Assembly (NCBI GenBank): GCA_038373885.1
Contig: JAWZYV010015814.1
Span: forward strand, 992,001 to 1,056,000
Direction of reading: 5' to 3'
From: Cheiracanthium punctorium
Taxonomy: Eukaryota; Arthropoda; Arachnida; Araneae; Cheiracanthiidae
Length of the DNA: 64,000 nucleotides
Shown: in pieces, positions 43,556 through 53,617 of the stretch
Layout: each line of letters starts with the position of its first letter
How positions within the stretch are numbered: the stretch's first letter is position 1
Notes under the pieces: generated by a model
The model's input: the letters and a program-made list of their open reading frames with translations, nothing else
Database searches by the model: none
Told to the model about the DNA's origin: nothing
Translations under genes and position numbers: made by a program

Positions 43556-44455
43556 CGAACTCATAGCGATCTGAACTGGGAGACGGAATGCGCTTGCCTC
43601 AAAACCAGGCCGCGTCCGCCGATCTAACCGTTCGGAGTTTTCCGTGGTTTCCTCCGAAATTTAGCGTAAATACAGGTTAGGACCCCTTAAAAAGACCCCC
43701 ACGGAGGGCACCCAAACTAGTGGAACTGTGATGGAGATCACATATCTAATTTAATTATCATTTACTTTGTGTTTCTTTAATTTAATCTATCCAAAATCAT
43801 GTATTCTAAAGCACTTTTATGTTCTCATTTTTCTGACATTTCGCCTTTTAAATCTGTATATTCGCTTTGGCAGTATGCATTATTCTTAATTGCTTATTTG
43901 TCTCTTCAGACCTGGTGGCGTGGTTGTGCTAAAAATATATTACATTTCGTCCGTTTGCAATCGCAACGTACATTTTTGCATTCCCCTGTTTGGCATCCTG
44001 CTGGCGTAAGTTTTGTTCTGTTGCCCTGCCTCATCTTTAAAATTATTTGCTCGCGATTCCGTCATTTTAATTTTATTGGATTAACTTTTAGGGTTGCTCT
44101 GAAATTGGCGTTATTTATCTCAGCCAAGTGTTTGTTCTTGCCAATAGGTAATTCTGTGATGGCGTAATTTTTAATTCATTTCCTTCTTATTACCATTGTC
44201 CTTATAGGACGCATTTTTTATTTCGCTAGCCACCACCAGCCGTTGTAATAACTTAATGTTTCAATAGTTTCTTTTAAATAAAATAGTTTTGAGTATTTAA
44301 TGTCTTTTCTTTATCGCAACTAAGTGTTATCGAACCTGGATTTTTAATCCGTCACAACGCAGTTCTAATAATTTAAAAACAGCCTAACCAAATATTCTTC
44401 GTTATAGGGCCTAGATCCCTCGTATAGATAATTGACGTTAATTCCACAGCAACTT
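43556..44455 (+). mobile_element. SINE-B copy split by LTR-like repeat A
   Basis: The first part (43556 to about 43722) has CATAGCGATCTGAACTGGGA, CTAACCGTTCGGAGTTTTCC, GCGTAAATACAGGTTAGGA and GGAGGGCACC. The SINE tail GGCCTAGATCCCTCGTATAG, ATAATTGACGTTAAT resumes at about 44408. The intervening DNA is LTR-like repeat A. In the intact copies at 10375 and 52375 these parts are adjacent. Confidence 0.8.
43729..44403 (+). mobile_element. LTR-like repeat A, copy 2, inside SINE-B
   Basis: TGTGATGGAGATCACATATC marks the probable start. From 43815 it aligns with 25936-26437 up to AACGCAGTTCTAATAATT and GCCTAACCA. TTTTAAATAAAATAG near 44274 supplies a polyadenylation-type signal. The exact ends and TSD are not settled. 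The 122-codon frame at 43799-44167 is a repeat shadow. Confidence 0.65.
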
Positions 44456-44765
44456 CTCTTGTCACGTCTTTCAGACTCCTGACTTAGGCTGGAGATGCGT
44501 TTCAAGATCCCTTAGGTAAGAGAAAATTTCGCGCAGTGAAATATACGACTTCTTGAAACACATACACAATTATTTTAAGATACTTATGAGCACCTCTCAG
44601 ACTGTTTGAAACCATACCCTAACTATACATTAACCATTTATCACGCAGAGTAATGAATAAATGAATATTGTCGCTTCTTAACTGGTGGCGAAACATCTCG
44701 TTGCCGGGGAGGAGTTTGTTGGTTTTAGCTCACGAGTATGAAAAAAAAATACCCGAAGAGAAAGT
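44456..44765. other. Unannotated stretch
   Basis: Nothing was recognised. Confidence 0.4.
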
Positions 44766-44855
44766 TTTGCATATTCCATTAAACAGGAAACATTCTGTTG
44801 CATCGTTAACCCTAACTGTTTCATACGCAGTTTGGCCAAAAACAATAAAATGTGA
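44766..44855. repeat. Duplicated 90-bp segment, copy 1
   Basis: CATATTCCATTAAACAGGAA, TCTGTTGCATCGTTAACCC and GCAGTTTGGCCA match 45278-45365. Antisense frames of both copies stay partly open but no domain is recognised. Confidence 0.75.
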
Positions 44856-45277
44856 TACATACTCGTGAAAAATCGGTGAATGTTCAATCGCGTTGTAACC
44901 CGAGTCCACTGTAAATGACAATAAAAATTCGATTAATCGTCTAAAGTTTTTTTTTTAATCGAATTATTTCTTAATACTTTTGAAATGAGAAAAAAAGAAA
45001 ATATCATTCGCAATAAGACCGTCAAGCTAGTATTGCTTTAGATAGAAAAAAGAGCTCTTAGTTTTCGTTCGATTGCACAAGCCTGACTAAACTAATGTTG
45101 CAAATAAAAAGAAAACGAAAAAAAACCTAATAATTACTGCAGGGGTGGATCCAGCAGTTAGGTGTGGTCAGCTTTCCGTAAAATAAGTCTTCAGTTCCAT
45201 GATGGATAGAACAAGAGAATGAGGGGAAATGGTCATATTGTATTTGATCCCAGATGTACGAGTAAAGTTTCTGTTTT

Positions 45278-45365
45278 TCATATTCCATTAAACAGGAAAC
45301 ATCCTGTTGCATCGTTAACACTAACTGTTCCATACACAGTTTGGACAGAAATAATAATAAAATGA
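45278..45365. repeat. Duplicated 90-bp segment, copy 2
   Basis: CATATTCCATTAAACAGGAA, CCTGTTGCATCGTTAACAC and ACAGTTTGGACA mirror copy 1, with ATAATAAAATG at the end of both. CAGGGGTGGATCCAGCAG at 45141 looks like a hAT left end nearby but lacks a partner. Confidence 0.75.
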
Positions 45366-45539
45366 AACGGGAAAATTTTTTTCATATTTCCTGCATCGCT
45401 ATTATGGAAAGGCTATGCAGTTATTATTAAAATGAGGTGATCTTTTCTCTCTTCGGGAATGAGTAATGAAGACACAAAACCAGCAGAACACTCAACCAAG
45501 GACAGTTTCAGACACACGGACAAACAAATGCACATACGG

Positions 45540-46080
45540 GGAGGGAATCGCACGGAATCCAATGTGAGTGAGTGATTAAGGGCGAATAATAAGAGCTATA
45601 GAAAGTTAGTTCATTTGCATAGATGGGTTTGTGAAAGGCGACTCTGTCCAGGAAAAATTGCCGCTCCTGTAAAGGTTGTTTCACCGTGATCTCTTTTTAA
45701 CTCCGACAATAGGACTCTGAGACTTTTGTTGACGTGTTAATTAATGGGATAGATCTTCTGATAAAAGAGTGCGAATTCTGAAAGATCTTTCTTCTTTTGT
45801 AATTGGGTGCGTCCTGTGATTTCAGTTTTGTTCGGTCCGCTGTAAAACATCATTTGGATTTTGAAAATTCAAGTCATTAAAGAATTGTTGTTCAATTTTC
45901 TGTCAGTGATGGTGAAACGGTGTACTTTTGATAACAGTTGTGTCTGTAAGTTTTGTAAGTCTGTATATACCCGACGACTTAGCCGCTTGGTACGTGGGCT
46001 ATTGGTGCCGACAAATGTCCTTTGGCGCGATTTACTTTGAGTTATCATGTTAGGCATTCCTGTTTTTGAGGGTTTCACGA
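45540..46080. other. Repeat-free segment, possible conserved non-coding DNA
   Basis: It contains an octamer-like CATTTGCATAG near 45614 and a homeodomain-type TTAATTAATGG near 45739. It resembles none of the repeats here. The minus frame at 45869-46078 has no domain. Conservation cannot be tested here. Confidence 0.2.
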
Positions 46081-46117
46081 ATCTGTACCTTTCCCAAGTA
46101 ATTTAAAAGCTCAGAAT

Positions 46118-46805
46118 ATTTGTATTGTATTGTATTGTGTATCAAGGCAAAGTAGTCGAAGGCTATCTGCCTAATGAGGGGTGCCTTGGGCGAACACTTT
46201 TTAAGGAGTTCTAACATGTATTCACGTTACATCTGGAGAAAATCGAGCAAAACTCAAGACCGCTAGACCGATGGCTGCGCGATATTCCCAAACCCGGGAC
46301 CTCCACATTTCAGCCACTAACCATGTTCAGTGTACTCAACTGAATCAACACCTCCTAGATATACAATGCCTGAGAACAGAAAATTTTACGTCATCACTAG
46401 GTCCACTAAAGTGACGTCATCACACATTTTTTTTCAGAAAGTAAAATTATTCAAAGTTTGTGGTGACTTTACTCTCGCATAAAACATTTTAATGATTTAA
46501 GATAGAAAACTTGATTTTAGGACAAATAGGAAATTTTAACTATCCCTAATTATATAATATGATATAGAAATAGATCATCATAAATTATTTTTTATCAGAA
46601 ATGTTTTTCAATTTTTATCTTCAACTTAAGATATCTTCTAAAATTTGTATCATCCACCAGAAATATTAAATAGTTTTACTTTGTGAAAATAAAGCTGTGA
46701 TGACGTCATCTTAGAAGACCTAGCAATGACGTAAAAGCTTCTGTTCTCAGGCCTTCTGCATCTGGGTGGTGTTAATTCTATCCACTCGGATATAGTGGGG
46801 CCTTC
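46118..46805 (-). mobile_element. SINE-C copy with (TATTG)n tail, split by a palindromic element
   Basis: The tail is (TATTG)n at 46120-46139, typical of SINE 3' ends. Then come AAGGCACCCC, TCTAACATGTATTCACG (antisense core) and the tRNA-like head CGATGGCTGCGCGATATTCC, AACCCGGGACC. The head resumes as CTATCCACTCGGATATAGTG at 46779-46798 after a 385-bp insertion. Confidence 0.75.
46368..46752. mobile_element. Element with TIRs of about 60 bp, GCCTGAGAACAGAA
   Basis: The left end GCCTGAGAACAGAAAATTTT and the inverted right end GCCTGAGAACAGAAGCTTTT share ACGTCAT, CTAGGTC and TGACGTCATCACA in order. TGACGTCA, a CRE palindrome, occurs in each TIR. The target duplication is not evident. The AT-rich interior is non-coding. 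Confidence 0.8.
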
Positions 46806-46984
46806 AGAATATTTGAAGATGATTCAACTTTGAAATGCTTTGTAATAGCAGATCTTTTTAATACGCTTAGTATAATTACAGGAAAATTTCACTCAGTACC
46901 AAATTATTTACTTTTAAACCATCTTTAATGATGATTTACATACCTAAAGCTTCTGCAATAATGTAATATGATACGTTATAGGAC

Positions 46985-47190
46985 GTAATTTGCAGTCCAT
47001 AGCACAAAATGGCACTGATATCGTCCAGGCATCTTGCTTACATTATCGGCACCTATCATGTTCATTCCAAGTTGCTGTATTTCTGATCGAAGGATCCGGG
47101 TTCGAATCCATGCAGAACAAACAGCACCGCGCATACGCATCGAACGGGCAACGCAAAATCGGGTCGTATGCCTTTCTGTGTTAGGGTAAG
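46985..47190 (+). repeat. tRNA-like segment with perfect B box
   Basis: GGATCCGGGTTCGAATCCATGC around 47092-47113 contains the canonical GGTTCGAATCC B box with pairing T-arm flanks. A TRGC-type A box is not convincing, so this may be the head of a SINE or a tRNA pseudogene. Confidence 0.4.
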
Positions 47191-47197
47191 AGGGGAA

Positions 47198-47670
47198 GGG
47201 CTATGGTAGTCCAGTGGTTAACGGTGTAGTTCGAAAAAAATCGTGTGATTTTGATACATAAGTACAAATAAACTAATTATGCCAGGCACTTCAAAATTTT
47301 GAAACGGTCTCTTTACAAGCTGTACTACATACTGAAATAAACGATAAACCTGCATCAGTTTCAAAACTTTTAGAAAAAAATTCTTAAAAATCGGAAATTT
47401 TCGCAAAGCGTGTCACTCTTCGAAAAATTTTGCAGCTCAGATCCATGTTTAGGAATTTTTTCTGAAAATTTCAGAAAAGCCACAGCTTTTTCGCTTATTG
47501 CAGTGTGTAAAGCAGCTTATGAAGAACCATCTGGAATATTTTGGAGACCATGGTGCTATTAGTTTATTTCAATTTGTGTACCAAGACTAAAAACAGAGTT
47601 TTTTTCTTCGACATACACCCTTAAGGCATCGGATTAATAATCGTAAGGTTGTGAGTTAAAGATCAACTTG
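47198..47670 (+). pseudogene. tRNA-Ile-like sequence interrupted by a TTAA element
   Basis: GGGCTATGGTAGTCCAGTGG before TTAA (47218-47221) resembles the acceptor and D arm of a tRNA. After the second TTAA (47621-47624), GGCATCGGATTAATAATCG, TAAGGTTGTGAGTTAAAGATC resembles the anticodon and T arm, with AAT in the loop as in tRNA-Ile. The B box is degraded (GAGTTAAAGATC for GGTTCGANNCC), so this is a pseudogene or tRNA-derived SINE head rather than a working tRNA. Confidence 0.5.
47222..47620. mobile_element. TTAA-flanked element inside a tRNA-like sequence
   Basis: TTAA lies at both borders. The left end CGGTGTAGTTCGAAAAAA and the inverted right end GGGTGTATGTCGAAGAAAAA are imperfect TIRs. 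The target and TIRs suggest a piggyBac-like element of a third family. Confidence 0.6.
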
Positions 47671-47787
47671 CACGTTAAATTCTTTTTTTCGAAAGTCCTC
47701 TCGGGGCGTGCCGCTAACGATACCAATATTCAGAAATACCTCGATTTCTGATGAGGATCTAAACTCTGGTGGAAACGTACAGCAGGA

Positions 47788-48211
47788 TTAACCCTTTAAC
47801 GCTCAGTGGTCCCGCTCTGGGAACACCAAACTCTGAAGTTTTGACTATTGCCAGTCACGAAGAATAGATTGGATTTCTATAAAAATAGTTGCGGGTGACA
47901 TAGCCCCACGAGAATCCTTTACTTTTTAGCACGTCCTTTCCCGTAAAAAGATGGTCACGATTATTTTTAACTGCACTGACATCTGTTGAAAAATAGGAGA
48001 ATGCGACAACATCAGTATAGATTGCCCAATGCTGAAAAAAGGGCAGGCGTTGCCATCGCTCGACTTAACTACCAGCAAGATGGCGGACGATCGAAACGTT
48101 CATCGCGTGCCACGTTTCGATCGTCCGCCATCTTGCTGGTAGTTAAGTCGAGCGATGGCAACGCCTGCCCTTTTTTCTGCATTGGGAAAGGGTTGCGCCT
48201 CAAAGGGTTAA
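47788..48211 (+). mobile_element. Palindromic TTAA MITE, collapsed snapback form
   Basis: TTAACCCTTTAACGCTCAG at the left and, inverted, TTAACCCTTTGAGGCGCAAC at the right. Arms 48023-48099 and 48112-48187 are inverse copies with one mismatch, separated by 12 nt. The GACGCAGC centre of the other copies is gone. The 117-codon frame at 47986-48339 is a shadow. Confidence 0.9.
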
Positions 48212-48699
48212 GAAGGCTATGGTACCGGCTGTCGGTAAGTGAAAGGGGTACGAAGTCGGGAATGAGCCCCCCTCATCCTGTGACGCTAGGAATTGTGGGA
48301 AACAGAGAGCTAGTTAATAGTCAAGCTGTCAGTCTTTAGCTATAGAATTAAAAAAAAAAAAAAAAAAAAACTTCAGGCACAGCTTTGCAACATTAAGGCA
48401 GCTACGCAATTTTAAAAATGATGTGCTCCTAATGTGCATCGTAGTCAATTCCCGGAACTTGTCTCTGACAAAATTAGCCACCGAACTAGGTGGTCGGCTT
48501 GACGTGACGCGGAAAAATTTCACGACATTCAATCAATTTACGCTCAAGTTAATGTGCTGCGAGAGAAAAAATCCCATTCTCTTTCGATTTTCGTTCTCCT
48601 TTGTTTGCTTTATTTATTTTTTTTTTCTTCCACAAATGACACCAATAATCTCCCAGAATGAGATCCGCAATATTCTCCGTTTGTGTGGCTGTTAATCTA
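48212..48699. other. Unannotated stretch
   Basis: Poly-A at 48351-48370. The frame at 48423-48695 shows no domain. Confidence 0.45.
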
Positions 48700-49060
48700 C
48701 AACGGATTGCGTTGAGTGCGATATAGGAGTGGCGGAATCATGAGATTGGATAAGACAACTCTCCGAGCACCGCCGTTTGCCCATTACACATCAAGGGAGG
48801 TCCGCAATATAATAATAATCGCATTCCTTTTGCTATTACTGCACTGTGTGGGTTTTCTTTCACTCGAGTGTGTTCATAATTTGCTTTGAATCAAATGCGT
48901 GGCGATCATGCGATGGCCGCATTTCCACGATGAGATAGCCGCTGTCTAGCTTTTTGAAAGCTTTTATGGATTACATAGACATTTCATGTGAAATTATTGC
49001 TAGCTTCCACCGCGTAGAATGTAAGATTTCAAACGGCGCATCTTTGCTCCTGCTTATACT
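48700..49060. other. Repeat-free, less AT-rich segment, possible regulatory DNA
   Basis: It includes GATAAG and GATAG words, CATTTGATT-type motifs and GGCGATCATGCGATGGCCGC. It matches no repeat in the window. A conserved enhancer is one possibility; it cannot be tested from one sequence. Confidence 0.2.
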
Positions 49061-49514
49061 TTTGAGACGGATTGATCACTTTTTTAAAAATTTTGTGGCC
49101 GGAAATATTTCTTATAATTTGTGATGCTGTCATCAAAAATCCAACCACCTCTTATCCACTTCCAAATGTCCGAAAAGTTATCTCTAGAATAGTCTTTCTC
49201 AAACAACAATTTTAATCCCTATATTCAGACATATGTCTGAATGTGAGGGATTAAAGGAATAACTAAAGACAGGATTTTGATGACTAAAAATTCTCTTAAA
49301 AAAAATGCCCTAATAATTAAACAAAAATTTCAATCTAAACAAATAACTCTTCTAAAACTACATTTTGTTTCATTAAAACATTTATTTAAAGAAACTGAAA
49401 TGTAACATATTAATACTTAAAATAAATCTGCTAAACTAATAATAAAAGAAGAAAGAAAAAAGAAAATCTAAAACACTTTCAGATTTTAAATACGCCCTAA
49501 AGTGCTATATATTA
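49061..49514. other. Unannotated AT-rich stretch
   Basis: ATTCAGACATATGTCTGAAT near 49224 is a perfect 20-bp palindrome. Nothing else was recognised. Confidence 0.5.
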
Positions 49515-50375
49515 AACGCGTATCATAATCCATGCGCCGTCCCTGTTTTTCTTCCTTATTCCATTAAGTTGGAAAGTGTATAATTATCCATGAGAGTGCC
49601 GTATTTTTCTTCCTTTTTCCATAAAACCCATCTTCGAAAACTAAAAATCGCCTACTCAAACTATTTTACAATCTTCGCCAAGTATGTTCCAACTATACTT
49701 CACCCCGTTTTAAATATTGTTTCGAATGTGCATCATAATCCATGAGTGTGTCGTGTTTGTCTTTCTTGGGTTGATTCTTACTTTAACTCCCCGACTCTCG
49801 CCAAGGTGGCGATAACTAAACACGTGCCGTTACCATGACAATTTTTTGTATTTATGTGCCATTTATAATTAAAATGGCGATTTGGAACATCCTGTAAGTA
49901 CAGCATTCCGTTACTAAGTTATTTATTTCGGGTTGCAGAGTGTGGGGGGGCGTTAAAATAGGAATCAACTCTGCCACAAAACCCATATTTGGAATAGAAA
50001 TCTATCTTAAAATCGGCTACAAAAACTGTTTTACAACCTTCGTCAAGCATAATCTAATTATCCTCTACCATTTTATATACTGTTTGGAAAAGTATCATAA
50101 TCCATGAGTATACCCTGTTTTCCTTCCTTGTTCCATAAAACACTTCATCGGAATAGAAATCCATATTAAAATTGCCTACCAAAACTGTTTAGCAATTCTT
50201 CACCTTTATAAATGCCATTTGGAAAGTGTATCATAATCTATGAGTGTACAGTATTTGTCTTCTCTGTTCCACAAAACACTTCTTCGGAATTGAAATATAT
50301 ATTAAAACCGCCTACTAAAAATAGTTCACAATACTCGCCAGGAGTTTTCTAACTATACACCCCCTTTATAATAAA
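49515..50375. repeat. Degenerate tandem array, at least five units
   Basis: ATCATAATCCATGAGTG-like words recur near 49525, 49583, 49733, 50095 and 50230, followed by TTCCATAAAACAC, TCGGAATAGAAAT, CGCCTAC and ACTGTTTTACAAT in order. Unit length is about 150 bp where regular. Between about 49760 and 49965 an unrelated segment interrupts the array. Confidence 0.75.
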
Positions 50376-50590
50376 TTATCGCGTTTTGACACCAAACTTA
50401 GCGATCCATTATCAAAAATTGCAAACCTTGTGCGACTTTCAACATTTTACTAACGCCTCCCACCTCTCCACGTTATCTGGGAAACACATTCGGAAAGTGA
50501 TCGTCACCGTGACAGTTCATACCTACAAAATCTGTGTCTACAAGATCGCGTAGACGAAATTCTGGGATTGAGCGGAATACCACCCTACTG

Positions 50591-50624
<34 letters not shown>

Positions 50625-50908
50625 TCTCGTTAATTTTCTAAAAGTTACACTTTTTAAATTGGTATACGACCCCCGTACAAAAAAAAAAAAAATACAAATA
50701 CAAATTAGTAAAATGTGCTCCATACACCAATGAAATGATGTTCAAAATAATGAAAATTGTATCCTAACATGCGTCAGAGATATGAAGATAAATGAAGGTT
50801 GAATTAAACCTCTTCCAATAGCTTTAGAAGAGAAAAACTCACGCAGAATCGTCGCGTTTCAGGGATCCTGCAGAAATCGCAAAAAAAAAAAATAATATTT
50901 TTTTTTTG
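50376..50908. other. Unannotated stretch with long A-runs
   Basis: A-runs at 50594-50620, 50680-50691 and 50880-50892. No gene was seen. Confidence 0.5.
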
Positions 50909-50916
50909 CACTACGG

Positions 50917-51151
50917 CAGGGGTGGCGAACCTTTATGGATCAAAGTGCCATTTTTTCTAAAGAAATGTTTAATGAGGCCATCCATATATGTGCCGTCAAA
51001 TAATTTTGACTAAGTGACCGTTCGATCGTGATACTTCATAGTGAACTTTGTAATTTTTAATCAAAATGCAAACCGTTTTGATCGGCGGCGTCCCTGAAAT
51101 TTTGTGTCGCGTGCCATCAGTGGCACGCGTGCCATAGGTTCGCCACCCCTG
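50917..51151. mobile_element. hAT MITE, CAGGGGTGGCGAACC ends
   Basis: The termini CAGGGGTGGCGAACCT and, inverted, CAGGGGTGGCGAACCTA are near perfect. The flanks CACTACGG and TACTATGG match at 6 of 8. AAAGTGCCA at the left and TGGCACGCG at the right extend the symmetry. Confidence 0.85.
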
Positions 51152-51339
51152 TACTATGGCAATAAACGTTTACTTTCAAATTTAAGCATAGCCCTTGACC
51201 ACCAATGTTTAAAGATATCTCCAAGACGTTTTATGATGATAGTATGAAATTTCATCACCCTATTTTACTAATTAAAATTTTTTTTTTCGTACGGCGGTTG
51301 CATAGAAATTTAAAAAGATTAACTTTTTAATTAATAAGA

Positions 51340-51453
51340 GCAAGAGGCGTTTTTTTCTTAAGGTAGTCTTTTTTCATCTTACATGGCCTATTTATCTGCA
51401 ATATACAAAGAATTAAAGCGCGTTACAGCCTTTTTGGGACACCCTATATACAA
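51340..51453. repeat. Mariner-like right end, copy 1
   Basis: TTTCTTAAGGTAGTCTTTT through TTTTTGGGACACCCTATATA aligns with 53500-53617. The left end was not identified. Confidence 0.55.
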
Positions 51454-52370
51454 ATGGATCGGTACGATGTTTAATGTTAATGTTGTAGACTACAGCATTT
51501 ACTACTATTTCCATTTTCAGCATGTGTTAAAACAACTGCGTTTTCGGGAACCTTCAACTGTTATTACGCAGAAAGCAATTTCATTTAGCAAAATTTAACA
51601 AAATCGTTTTTCTCTTAAGGTATTCCCTAAATACATAATTCAGTTCTGAAATCTCTAAAACAATTTTCCCATCAATCACGGCTACTTCACGAGTGTTAAC
51701 CTAAAGGGTTCCGATAAATATCGAAAATTATACTTAATTTTCAACGCACCAAAAGCGCCTCTTATTATTTAAGATATTTTTTTCCTTTCGCTCTTCCAAA
51801 AATGATAGGATGGTTTCACAAAATATGCTTCGCTGATCAGACTGAAACGGCGGCAGACAAATTTCGGCAGAACACATTTCAGAAAGATTATTTTTCGCTC
51901 ATGTTAGGCAACTGTGTTGAAATTCCACTCATTTGCACCTTTTGTTTAAACTGTCTTTATTACTTTCTTTTATGTTGGGGAGATTGTTTGCTTTAGATAA
52001 AAGCAGCGACTGGTGAATGAATGGTAAGATAAACTGATAAATTTTGCTTTTTGTTGTTCGTGTTGTTGTTGGTATATAAACAGCAAAAATGTTTAGATGT
52101 TTTGCAAATATTTTTTTTCCCCCATAGAGTAAATATAATGTCTAAAAAATGTTAGGCTCTTAACACTTTCCAAAGAAGATTAAATAGGTTCTCATTTCGT
52201 TTTGTCTCTCTGTCTGTTCGTGCACTAACTGCCGTAATTATGAACTGCTGCGAAATACATACATACATACTGTTAAAATTTGTATTTTTTTCCATAAAAA
52301 TCGGTTTACTAGAACGCCAGATAGGGAATTTTGGGTGTACCCGTTATTTAGCATAGGTTTTTTTGGAATT
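51454..52370. other. Unannotated AT-rich stretch
   Basis: The frames at 51383-51598 and 51802-51996 show no domain. Confidence 0.5.
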
Positions 52371-52374
52371 CTTG

Positions 52375-52605
52375 GCCCGACCAGTCGCCGTGCGCATAGC
52401 GCTCTGAACTGGGAGACAGAAGGTGCCTGGCTCAAAACCAGGTAGCGTCAGCCGACCTAACCGTTCGGAGTTTTCCGTGGTTTCCTAAGAAACTTAGCGT
52501 AAATTCGGGTTAGGACCCCTTAGGAAAACCCCAACGGAGGGCACCCCACACATCGGCCTAGATTCCACGTGTAGATGATTGGCTGTAATCCTCCAACACA
52601 CTCGA
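52375..52605 (+). mobile_element. SINE-B copy
   Basis: GCATAGCGCTCTGAACTGGG, CTAACCGTTCGGAGTTTTCC, GTGGTTTCCTAAGAAACTTA, GGAGGGCACCCCAC and GGCCTAGATTCCACGTGTAG follow the order of the copy at 10375. The B box is altered (GGCTCAAAACC). TSDs were not identified. Confidence 0.8.
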
Positions 52606-52619
52606 ATTCAAGCGAAATA

Positions 52620-53341
52620 TTTTCTCTATTCCTTAGCTGACTTCAGTTTTGCAAATTTATTTTTGCAACCAAATTTGGCGATTTTTAGCCAGAAAGTAGC
52701 CAAGCGTGGCAACATTTGGAGTGATTTTATAAACGGGGGCCTATAATAATTGCTTCCCGTATTTGTATCACGCAATAGCCTAGTATTACTCAATTGCATT
52801 CCTACTGTTTTACGCAATCAATGTTCGCGATTAATTGGATCTTTCTAGTAATAGAATCTCGTGCAATGTTCGAGCAACGTCCGCATAAGGTATAAAAGAT
52901 CAGGGTCCTTCCACAGTTCTGTAGATGTCAGCTGTCGCTAGGCAGAGAAATGTTAGTTCTGCTGAGAAGCTGTGCTTCGGCTGTATCGCGGTATTGTAAG
53001 CGATCTTCCATTTGTTTTGAGAAGCTTATTTTTGAATACTTCATTATTGTATGACGAGAAATAGATGTCAGTGGAGAATTTCCACCGAATTTTAGCCTGC
53101 GGAAGGATTTTATTGTGTACGAAATGCAGCAGCTGGGAAATCTTCTGTATTAAGCAGAGTGTTAATAAACATGTTAGTACTTATTGATTTCTGAGAACTG
53201 TGTACTGAAGATTGTTCGTGGATGTTCTAGAATTAAAAAAATTTTGTTTCATCCTTTCAAGTACACTGTTTGCTAGAACTTTTCACATAGACTGGACTTT
53301 TTAACTACGAAGCCGGTAACTAAGCAAAGTTTTCTGTAACA
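52620..53341 (+). mobile_element. Diverged, 5'-truncated LTR-B relative
   Basis: CCAAATTTGGCGATTTTTAG, a TATA box in GGTATAAAAGATC (about 52890), TTCTAGAATTAAAAA, CACATAGACTGGACTTTTTA and the 3' end TTCTGTAACA parallel the LTR at 31116-32054. The 5' part is replaced by SINE-B. The heat-shock element is not preserved. Confidence 0.6.
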
Positions 53342-53499
53342 AAAGTATTATTATTGCTTACTACCGTGGTACCCATTGAAAAAAGAAAGTGAATATCCAA
53401 TTACAAGTTTTTTTCTTTCTTCGTCCTTAAAGGAAGACCCAATTTTGGGGGGGGGGGTGGTATTTAATTTAGAAAGGTTGCGTCTTGAAAATTTGCGGG
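53342..53499. other. Short unannotated stretch
   Basis: It contains a G-run near 53448. Confidence 0.4.
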
Positions 53500-53617
53500 G
53501 GATCTTTTCTTAACGTAGCCTTTTCTTTTACATAGTTTCTTGAATATGCTTTAATTTTTAGTTCCCACTTATCTCTAATGGATAATAATTAAACCCCTTA
53601 CCATCTTTCTGGAACAC
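53500..53617. repeat. Mariner-like right end, copy 2
   Basis: TTTTCTTAACGTAGCCTTTT through TTCTGGAACACCCTGTATAC aligns with the end at 51340-51453; a (TA)n follows. Confidence 0.55.

Noticed and set aside
43799..44167. 122-codon plus frame, also seen at 26044
   Set aside because: It lies inside LTR-like repeat A; similarity between the copies reflects the repeat and not protein conservation.
47092..47113. Functional tRNA gene suggested by a perfect B box
   Set aside because: No acceptable A box, acceptor stem or anticodon arm at the right distance; kept only as a tRNA-like segment.
47986..48339. 117-codon plus frame
   Set aside because: It runs through both arms of the snapback TTAA MITE; the related frames at 13247 and 32756 are the same repeat.
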